A stretch of DNA of 64,000 nt, from the NCBI GenBank assembly GCA_959347315.1, contig OY365806.1, forward strand, positions 49,706,342 through 49,770,341. The letters run 5' to 3'. The stretch comes from Bimastos eiseni. Its lineage: Eukaryota; Annelida; Clitellata; Crassiclitellata; Lumbricidae. Shown piece after piece: positions 57,592 through 64,000 of the stretch. A program made the position numbers and the translations under genes. The notes below the pieces were generated by a model. It saw only the letters and a list, made by a program, of their open reading frames with translations, was not told where the DNA came from and searched no databases. The number at the start of each line of letters is the position of its first letter. Within the stretch, counting starts at the first letter, position 1.

Positions 57592-58491
57592 ATGTCGTTT
57601 CTAAAAATTCAAGACCCAGCCAAACGTGATTTTATCGTTGAGAACTTTCTCAAGATGAAGCAAAATATTAGACAAGACTCGTTATCTGAGAAAATAGGAG
57701 ACATATCTCTTCAGCAGGAATTGATAAAGGCGTACAAACCAATCATCGACTCGCAGTCTGGAATTTCTAAAGAATTAGGCGCGATTAAGGAAAGCACTAC
57801 GGCGACTTCTACAGCTCTTCGAGCATTGCCGGCATCGCTATCGACATCGTTGAGAGCGATTCAATTCCCTCAGCATCCATCGATAGACGTGTTTGACGAG
57901 GATCCAGTTTAAGATATTAGAACCTTGGAATTAGGTGATATTGCCACAAAATATTTAAAAGAATACGCTGCGAATAAAAAGTTGACGGACACGACCTTCG
58001 AAATACACTCTAGAGATGAGGTTTTTTTCATAGGAAACTATCCAATTTCAATCGAAGGAGACGATATATCTATTGGTAATAACACCTACAAGGGAACTCC
58101 AGGGTTATGGGAATTTATGACGATGAAGGAACCAAACGAGTCGATATATAGTCAAAACGATCTGGACGTGTACTTTTAAATTCTTGAATCGACGGGCGCA
58201 TTGTATGTACCTAATAATCCGAATAAACACAAATCGTCTAGAGGCCTAAAATATAATAAAACCATTAAGCCATTGCTCTCGATGCGGAAAGGGAGGTTCT
58301 CAACGGGCCAGGGGGTTGTAGTTCTCCCACAAGACCCTAATGCGCTAGTGGATATGTTAACTCTTCGATTCGCTAGCTTAAAAGCGGCTAATACAGGATT
58401 AAGAAACGAGATAATCGGTATCTGCGATGAGTTACTTCGACAAAATGCGATAGATGAGTCATGCTATAAAAATTTAATGATGCAATTATAA
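57592..58491 (+). pseudogene. Conserved Polinton protein of unknown function
   Basis: One continuous 300-codon frame with two internal TAA codons (57910-57912, 58177-58179) and the final TAA at 58489-58491. The N-terminal third is helical with coiled-coil character (DFIVENFLKMKQNIRQDSLS). The middle has a compact module FFIGNYPISIEGDDISIGN followed by YKGTPGLWEFMTMKEP. The C-terminal part is basic (KHKSSRGLKYNKTIKPL) and ends in a helical tail. The module with YKGTPGLWE recurs in Polinton-like proteins I remember, but its task is not known to me; its place among capsid genes suggests a virion or assembly protein. Its stop overlaps the next gene's TATAAAATG. Confidence 0.6.
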
Positions 58492-58492
58492 A

Positions 58493-58932
58493 ATGATTGT
58501 CATAACTAAGAGACGATTTGCTAAATGATACGGCGTCGTCGGCGCTGGAATATTTGACACGATATCAGGATTTAAAAAAAAAAATGTTATCCTCGAATGC
58601 TGCAAGACAGGTAGCATCAACTGCATTAAGTGCCGGGAAAGAAGCTGCAACGGAGATTGGACAAAAAGCCTATAGACGTAGGTAAGACCGTTGCTATTAA
58701 TACTGGAAAGCGATTGGTTGATAAAGCAGCGGCAAAAATGTTTACACCACAATGGAGTGAGGATTTATTGACTCCTCATGGAAATACGACACTTAGTCAA
58801 AAGAGTAAGGAAACGTTACAGAATTTAATATATCCCCAGCCTTCGGCGGATATAAATAATTTACTGTCTGGTAACGGCGGTGCCATATCGATCCGAGATG
58901 TGGTGCGTGGATCTGGAATGAAGTTTGCTTAA
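58493..58932 (+). pseudogene. Small conserved Polinton protein, possible protease substrate
   Basis: ATG 58493 follows TTATA. The first frame (MIVITKRRFAK, TGA, YGVVGAGIFDTISGF) breaks at an A11 run near 58582. Later parts read AARQVASTALSAGKEAATE and, after another change near 58680, VGKTVAINTGKRLVDKAAAK and LLSGNGGAISIRDVVRGSG to the stop at 58930-58932. LSGN-G fits the (M/L/I/N)xGx-G form cleaved by adenovirus-type proteases. About 145 codons, Ala/Lys-rich and helical. Unrecognised beyond Polinton context. Confidence 0.45.
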
Positions 58933-58955
58933 AATAAAATCTTCTTATATTAAAA

Positions 58956-60229
58956 ATGCCGTAAGATATTCTAAGATTTACTGAAAATACTATTATAGAC
59001 GAGGGAATTGAAAGATATGAATTTCATGAATACGAACCAGTGGCGGGGGCGAATCTTAACACTGGGGAAATTCGCATAAATATCGAACTTCAAGATATCT
59101 TCAGCCATCCCTCCGAGTCATACCTGCTTTTCGAAGGCAGACTGACTAAAGCGGATGGAACCTTTTACGTAGATGCCGACGCTGCAGCTTTAGTTAACAA
59201 CGGGCTGATGCATCTTTTCAGTCAAATGTCATATTCCTTGTCTAATCAAGAAATAGAAAGCGTGATTCATCCCGGACAAGCCACAACTATGCTAGGTCTA
59301 TTGAAATATCCCAACGACTTTGCTCTTGCTCAGGGACTTAACCAATTATGGACTAAGGACACAGCCGCCACTGCTGTTGTAAATGACAACTCTGGATTCG
59401 CGATAAGACAAGCGTATCTCATTCGGAAACCAACTGCCAAGGGCACATTTAGCTTCATAGTACCTCTGAAGCACATTTTTGGATTCTGTGAGGATTACGA
59501 TAAGATAGTCTACGGCATGAAGCAGACTTTAACTCTCGTTCGCAAACCTGAGAGCGATGCTATTTTTAGGGCAAATGCAGTAGCGGCGGGAAAAGTCAGC
59601 CTCAGTAAAATTTCATGGTTTATGCCTCACGTGCAAGCGAAAGAATGCAGCTGTATAAAACGATCGAATCAAAGGCAACGTTACCAGTTGCCTATCGAGC
59701 CCATCTTTGCGATACTATAATGGTTCCTGTATTTACCACGTTAAGTCGGCGACTTAGCGTAAAGACAGCGCCGGAAAAACCGAGGTATATCATAGTTGGA
59801 TTTCAAACGAATCGAAGCGATAATCAAGAAGCTAATCCATCAATTTTCGATCATTGCGATATAAAGAACATGTATGTGATGATGAACCAGGAAAGATATC
59901 CAGCGGTCGACTACAATCTCTCATTCCCGAATCAGCAATTTACTAGAGCTTAAAGAGACGCGGCGTCCTTTAGCGAAAAATTCTACGGAATGGACCAGTG
60001 GGTAACTCAGAGCAACATCACACCGGCCGACTACAAAGACCTATACCCGCTATTCGTTTTCGATGTGAGTAAGCAATCTGAACGGCTAAAGTCGTCTGTA
60101 GTAGACGTCCAGATCAAGGCTACTTTCAATGCTGCGATCCCTGCTGGAACTGAAGCTTATGCAGTCGTCATTTCAGATAAATTGTTAAACTTCCAATCAG
60201 ACGGCCAGAAAATGAGCGTAGTATACTAA
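58956..60229 (+). pseudogene. Major capsid protein candidate (double jelly roll type)
   Basis: Largest rightward gene, about 424 codons. The ATG at 58956 follows TATTAAAA and is hit by TAA at codon 3. The frame continues with NTGEIRINIELQDIFSHPSE, SYLLFEGRLTKADGTFYVD, LFSQMSYSLSNQEIESVIHP and FSFIVPLKHIFGFCEDY. A frame change near 59630, a TAA at 59951-59953, then FYGMDQWVTQSNITP and AYAVVISDKLLNFQSDGQ to the stop at 60227-60229. Alternating beta-strand patterns, length and gene neighbourhood match the Polinton hexon-like major capsid protein, which builds the icosahedral shell. Fold inferred, not computed. A perfect 14-bp palindrome starts at the next base. Confidence 0.8.
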
Positions 60230-60243
60230 AGAAAATATTTTCT
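60230..60243. terminator. Perfect 14-bp palindrome directly after the capsid stop codon
   Basis: AGAAAATATTTTCT begins at the base after the stop codon and ends 8 bp before the next ATG. Possible 3'-end hairpin or factor site. Confidence 0.4.
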
Positions 60244-60251
60244 ATTATAAA

Positions 60252-60599
60252 ATGAAACTCTCACAATTGAAATCGCTATTGAAGGAAAAGGGAATAAAGC
60301 CGAGTTATATGAACAAATCAGAAATGTTAAGAATACTCGTTGAGAAGGGTATTTTATTGGAATCAGAACTGAAGGCGCCGGTGAAGGAGAAAAAGGACAT
60401 GTCGCCCGAGTACGATCATCTAAAAACGATTCAAAATAATCCCATACGCGTAGAGATCCTAGACAAAGATACGAATGAAGCCGTCATCTACCCATCGTTG
60501 TATAAGGCGAGTATGGCGTTAAAGGTCGGCGCGAATACGATACGTCATTCCAACGTTAAAGTATGGAGAAATAGATACGAGATTAAAATATTAACATAA
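60252..60599 (+). CDS. SAP-like plus NUMOD1-like DNA-binding protein, intact
   Basis: Uninterrupted 115-codon frame with the ATG after CTATTATAAA. The N-terminus (KLSQLKSLLKEKGIKPSYMN and LRILVEKGIL) has the two-helix, Lys-rich spacing of a SAP motif, which binds AT-rich DNA. The C-terminus (PIRVEILDKDTNEAVIYPSL, YKASMALKVGANTIRH) matches NUMOD1-type modules, helix-turn-helix units found beside homing nucleases and in some large DNA viruses. No nuclease domain is attached. A role in DNA replication or condensation or in transcription is inferred. One of two genes in the element without a break, although the short length makes survival by chance possible. Confidence 0.6.
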   Translation: MKLSQLKSLLKEKGIKPSYMNKSEMLRILVEKGILLESELKAPVKEKKDMSPEYDHLKTIQNNPIRVEILDKDTNEAVIYPSLYKASMALKVGANTIRHSNVKVWRNRYEIKILT

Positions 60600-60623
60600 A
60601 GTTTTATCCCTTCTAAATAAAAT

Positions 60624-60922
60624 ATGGGAACTCGCAAATATTTAGATTTCGAAACTTTGGAAGAAGATGTAGTTTATACTGTTAAAACGAAGCAATATTT
60701 GTACGGCACAGTCGGATATTTTTACCTGATTACGGCAGTAGCGCCGGATGAGGTGGATTATTACATGAGCGTATACGAGGGCCATTGCGTGGCAAGTTGG
60801 AAACGAATAAAGAGAACCAGACATTTACTTTCACGAAAACGAGGATAGAAACGAAGCCGGGATACATCATGTCGTATATCATGGTATCTGGAGAAAACGA
60901 AGTTGTTGAACTTGGAATTTAA
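60624..60922 (+). pseudogene. Small ssDNA-binding-like protein
   Basis: MGTRKYLDFETLEEDVVYTV with a beta-rich middle (YGTVGYFYLITAV) is open to about 60815. A one-base frame change there leads into FTFTKTRIETKPGYIMSYIM, ending at TAA 60920-60922; about 98 codons. Short aromatic-rich beta proteins with this opening occur in Polinton-like elements and resemble single-stranded-DNA-binding proteins. I cannot confirm an OB fold by eye. Last rightward gene; its stop overlaps the hairpin at the convergent junction. Confidence 0.45.
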
Positions 60923-60951
60923 ATTTTCAATGAGAATAATCATTGAAAATT
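60922..60951. terminator. Perfect 12-bp-arm hairpin at the convergent gene junction
   Basis: AATTTTCAATGA (60922-60933) and TCATTGAAAATT (60940-60951) are exact complements around a GAATAA loop, filling most of the 38-bp gap between the last rightward gene and the leftward block. It could end transcripts from both sides. The AT-rich arms and the AATAA in the loop are notable. Confidence 0.55.
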
Positions 60952-60960
60952 AACAACCAA

Positions 60961-61176
60961 CTACTCGACAAACAAGCGGCGCTCTCGCTTTCGCACTTCA
61001 GTTCTTTCTACTAATACAACATCTTCTAATCTTAATTGAACTGATGGTTTATTTTCAATGAATATACTACATGTTAAAAAGAACACGACACTGCATGGAG
61101 TGGATATTAGCGTTAGAGGGTCGATTGGATTATCGTCTGTATCATAAAATCCGGTTGTTATATACCGCTGATCCAT
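60961..61176 (-). CDS. Small hypothetical Polinton ORF
   Basis: A 71-codon frame, MDQRYITTGFYDTDDNPIDP with a short hydrophobic stretch (PCSVVFFLTCSIFI) and a charged end (ERTEVRKRERRLFVE). No TATAAA-type motif precedes the ATG, unlike its neighbours. The 61177-61334 stretch upstream on the same strand holds scattered open pieces (KCLSFIKKGRLTAKDVPEIV), so this ORF may be the tail of a decayed longer gene. Confidence 0.35.
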   Translation of the reverse strand: MDQRYITTGFYDTDDNPIDPLTLISTPCSVVFFLTCSIFIENKPSVQLRLEDVVLVERTEVRKRERRLFVE

Positions 61177-61334
61177 ACGCAGTTAACAATTTCGGGTACA
61201 TCTTTAGCGGTTAGTCTTCCTTTTTTGATAAAAGATAGACATTTGTCTAACTTGCGAATCTTTGTATTTCTTATTCGAGGCCTCCTTTGTATTAATATCG
61301 GGGCAGAAACTCTTGAATGCGTTCTAAAATACTT

Positions 61335-62339
61335 TTAAACAAAGCCGATAGTCACCAATTCTTCATCAGTTGACCCATCATACATCATTACTGGTATACT
61401 ATAACCAACAATAGGACCATCGGTTTTACCACAACCATAATCTGGTGATATGTCCCAACTTTTTAATGCTGGAGTTTGGATATGAAAATCACCTTCATCA
61501 CCGTTCGGGTATTTATATTTAATTTGAATTCGTTGACCAAAGTTGTTCGTCTTATTCGCGAATTTAAAGATCATTTTACCCGGATTAAACGTTTCGTGTG
61601 TGACAATAAGAATCCACTGTAACAACCCAATACCCGTCCATTCCGCCCCATCGCTCGTGGATATAATATGAAATCGCCAGTAAACGTATTTAGACGATGC
61701 TGGAAATGTAAATTTGTTCAAAACTCCTGCATCGAGGACATCCGTTTTAGGACTTAGAATATCTGTAAATATTATTCCATCATTACTCGCTTGAACTTTC
61801 CATCTAGTAATACGTGTGTTTAATACTGTGCTAGCAATGATGTAGGAACCCGACATAGACAAAGGAACGAGATACTTAATCTATAACCAAACATCAGTTA
61901 TTTTATCAGCTATCCAATATTCGGGGGCACGACAAGCATTTTGAAGCGCTTTCCACGGTTCAAAGTTATACCCAGCCGCTAAGCGATATTCGCTAGCACT
62001 AGCTTCGTAAGTAAAACCGTTTATCGTCGTATTCGAAGTCATGGTAGGTGCCGCAGTCACGTATAGTCTCGCGTTATCTGTGGTAGAACTATTCGATATC
62101 GCTTGGTTGACTAAGGCTTCGACTTGTCCAAAGCTCGCAGCCTGGCTGGCTAAGACTGGTAGATGAATGTCAGTCGGTAAACCTTTTATCGAGTTGCCGC
62201 TCATTTCCAAATCACCATCCATTTCGTTCGTTCCATCTAGTTTTAGAAAGGTATTACTCGCTTGAGATAGAGTAACACCTCCAGACACTATTCTTTCAAT
62301 TGATGCATCATCAGTTCGTCCAAATTTATCGACAGGCAT
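61335..62339 (-). pseudogene. Fibre-like attachment protein with discoidin-like domain
   Basis: Starts MPVDKFGRTDDASIERIVSG after TTTAAAAAC; 334 codons with one in-frame TAG at 61881-61883. The N-terminal part (FLKLDGTNEMDGDLEMSGN, NSIKGLPTD) has the repeating Gly/Asp/Asn turns of trimeric tail-fibre or fibre shafts. The following domain (ITRWKVQASNDGIIF, NKFTFPASSKYVYWRFHI, GIGLLQWIL) follows the F5/8 type C (discoidin) galactose-binding pattern. A further beta-rich domain ends the protein. By analogy it would bind host-cell glycans at the capsid vertices. This role is inferred. It is the only gene here with an animal lectin-like module. Confidence 0.65.
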
Positions 62340-62361
62340 GTTTTTAAATAGGTGATATTAT

Positions 62362-62787
62362 TTAATGTAATTCGTTTATGACTTCTTGAAATTTACAACC
62401 ATCGTTGATCGTCATCTTCGATACATAATGACATAAATGACCGCAATACACTTGGCCGTCTGGTTGTATTCGCTCGCTGTTGTAGAACAGCGGTCTTTGT
62501 AGATATTTTATCAATTCCGTAGGAGGAGGTAGCCCATAGCTGTCAAAGTATATTTTATCATTAGCGCGCTTGATCCAACACGTCCAATGCGTTCCTTTGC
62601 CATCAGAATCGTCCAGATTAAGGATAGCGCACTCGTTCAATCTTGGTTTCTTCGGCTGCTCGTCTCTTAGAAAAACTCCTCTGAAATTCTTGATGTTTAG
62701 TTTCTTAGCCGCTTCGATTAGATCCACATTTGACAAAGCAATATTAGGTAGCGTTACACCTTCGACATCGATTTGTTTAGTGTTCAT
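62362..62787 (-). CDS. Adenovirus-type cysteine protease (adenain/Ulp1-like), intact
   Basis: Capsid-maturation protease, 141 codons and uninterrupted. The ATG at 62787 is preferred to an in-frame ATG 24 bp upstream because it directly follows TATATAAA and the upstream one overlaps the polymerase reading frame. Catalytic residues: H67 in GTHW, D82 in FDSYG, Q108 and C115 in CGHLC, with the Gln-to-Cys spacing of seven seen in adenain. Conserved ECAILNLDDSDGKG precedes the His. Likely substrates within the element are the pX-like and small conserved proteins carrying VEGG and LSGNG. It lies one base after the polymerase stop. Confidence 0.88.
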   Translation of the reverse strand: MNTKQIDVEGVTLPNIALSNVDLIEAAKKLNIKNFRGVFLRDEQPKKPRLNECAILNLDDSDGKGTHWTCWIKRANDKIYFDSYGLPPPTELIKYLQRPLFYNSERIQPDGQVYCGHLCHYVSKMTINDGCKFQEVINELH

Positions 62788-62788
62788 T

Positions 62789-64000
62789 TTATATAAGTGA
62801 ATAATGTCCATATGCTAAAGTGTGGATGCCATCTTGCCGAATCACTCGTTTATCATCTTCCGCTGAGAGGGCTACCTTGTTGACTTCTTCGCTGTAGATA
62901 TCGTGTAGGTGGGATCGAATGACATTCATCTTTCTCGATTGTTCTTTTTTGGTGAACTAGCAGTCTTTGTAATCTTCGTGAGTGATTGATTTCTTGACAA
63001 CATTCTTCTTCACGCCTTTACATTTCTTGTGGTCCACTCCAGCCATCTTGTACGAATACAGTTTCGATCTTAAACCTACAAACTCTTCGATCTGTTTACC
63101 AGCTGCTTCATCTTTGAATATGCCAATGACCTTTTTATTGATGCCAGTTTCTATACTGGATGGATGGTCCTTGGGATAGTCGCTAGTGTCGAACCTACTT
63201 CTAATGTCAGGAGCTATATCGGCGTAGAAGTCTTCGGTCTTAATTTCATACAGCTTTAAATTTTCATAATGGACTATATATTTTACTTTATTACGCAGGT
63301 TTGGTGTAAGTTTTGCTACATCTGATCCCTCGACCTTAACACTCTCTGGAGCAAGAGGATAGTCATTGTGAAGATCGTGCAAATCTCTCGGATATTCCAA
63401 GTCCACCTCTAATATACACGGTATTATCTCCAGTCGTTTAGCTCATCATTACCCATCCACTGAAACCTATGAGTTGGTAGATTCTTACACATTGCCCATC
63501 CGTACAAATTGTTGGCGTCTAAATAGGTTATAAATGTTGAAGGCTTGCTATCGTCAAACGCTGGCATGTACGTGTTGTTTGCCTGCCCATAACGATGTGA
63601 AATGGTACTAACACCTCTTATCCCATGTTTAACCATTAGTATCATATCATAATCGCTCAACAACTCCAACTTTACTCCTGTCAACTTCAATGCAGCGTCC
63701 CAAGCAAGACCTGTTGAAGTATAATACCAGGCGGAATCTAGACCATAGTTCTCATTGCATACATCTCAAAATTTCTGAAATACATCAGCAAGCAAGAGAA
63801 CATCAGTCACATTATATAAGTTGTGGTATTCTCTAAACGTTTTGAATCCGAATTCATTCCATACCATCTGTGCATGGTTGTAGTCTTCATCACTAATGTC
63901 TGAGTCGTTAAGTGTCGAATAGGATGCTGACTTGGTGGTAGTTCTGTTTCGTTCAAGCGGTCGATGGAATTAACGTGATAGTAAGGATACGCCCCTTTTC
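62789..64000 (-). pseudogene. Protein-primed family B DNA polymerase, C-terminal part, core deleted
   Basis: Replicates the linear element from a protein primer. From the right edge: the exonuclease III region with REYHNLYNVTDVLLLADVF, then GLDSAWYYTSTGLAWDAALK, palm motif A in YLDANNLYGWAM, and ILEVDLEYPRDLHDLHNDYP. Then VHYENLKLY runs straight into EIKTEDFYADIAPDIRSRF near 63248. The family normally has a stretch I estimate at about 150 residues there, with motif B and the DTD motif C, so the active site is lost. KKVIGIFKDEAAGKQIEEFV and the C-terminal tail follow. Other breaks: frame changes near 63932 and 63425, TGA at 63766-63768 and TAG at 62957-62959. Final stop 62789-62791. The N-terminus lies beyond 64000. 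Confidence 0.9.

Larger units (their letters stand above)
53251..64000. mobile_element. Polinton/Maverick (virus-like DNA transposon), decayed, right part outside window
   Basis: The hallmark set is present: retrovirus-like integrase, protein-primed family B DNA polymerase, adenovirus-type protease, A32/FtsK-like packaging ATPase, a double-jelly-roll-type major capsid candidate and a penton-like minor capsid candidate. Genes are packed head to tail with 1-75 bp between them and form two convergent blocks meeting at about 60940. Nonsense codons number about 16 (7 TAA, 4 TAG, 5 TGA), with at least nine frame changes and a polymerase core deletion, so the copy cannot function. Polymerase runs off the right edge. 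Terminal inverted repeats could not be identified, so the left limit is the integrase stop codon, not the true end. Confidence 0.93.

Noticed and set aside
53251..64000. Reassigned genetic code (TAA/TAG read as an amino acid) to explain in-frame stops in the Polinton
   Set aside because: TGA stops also occur, frame changes are common, the polymerase core is deleted, and TAA/TAG are used as normal terminators of the same genes. Decay explains everything.

Overview
The window looks like nuclear DNA of an invertebrate animal, probably marine. It is AT-rich and intron-bearing, and is crowded with microsatellites, tandem duplications, SINE, LINE and hAT debris and one virus-like Polinton/Maverick element. 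I cannot fix the phylum. The single convincing host gene is a two-exon class A G-protein-coupled receptor of the peptide-receptor type (44723-46424, + strand).

Layout. Bases 1-21 kb hold no gene I can recognise: microsatellites, a 71-bp-arm inverted repeat (1224-1413), a perfect 14-bp hairpin (15268-15310), and one possible minus-strand exon (17357-17773). From 21 to 52 kb the DNA is dominated by transposon remains. These are a decayed hAT transposase (21315-22131), three 3' ends of one LINE family that carry a hairpin and an (AAT)n tail, three copies of a tRNA-derived SINE, two LINE reverse-transcriptase fragments, a LINE ORF1-like pseudogene, and two hAT elements whose ends and 8-bp target duplications can be read directly (37191-38989 and 40176-41645). 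Several young tandem duplications lie here, one of which has triplicated the tail of the receptor gene. A candidate terminal coding exon appears to be split by the second hAT.

From 53251 to the right edge runs a Polinton, cut off by the window. Leftward genes: integrase at the left, then polymerase, protease, a fibre-like protein and a small ORF at the right. Rightward genes between them: packaging ATPase, penton-like minor capsid protein, pX-like core protein, dUTPase-fold protein, membrane protein, two conserved proteins of unknown role, major capsid protein, SAP/NUMOD1-like DNA-binding protein and a small ssDNA-binding-like protein. Together these would supply integration, protein-primed replication, capsid building, genome packaging, maturation and attachment. 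The copy is dead: about 16 in-frame stops, at least 9 frame changes, and a polymerase that has lost its palm core. Only the protease and the SAP/NUMOD1-like gene are intact.

The most interesting signals are in the Polinton's non-coding grammar. Nearly every start codon is preceded directly by TATAAA or TTAAAA, and perfect palindromes follow three gene ends, one exactly at the convergent junction. Next to its left side lies a minus-strand promoter with a perfect heat-shock element and a TATA box in front of an unrecognised ORF. All readings were made by eye; no database or folding program was used.
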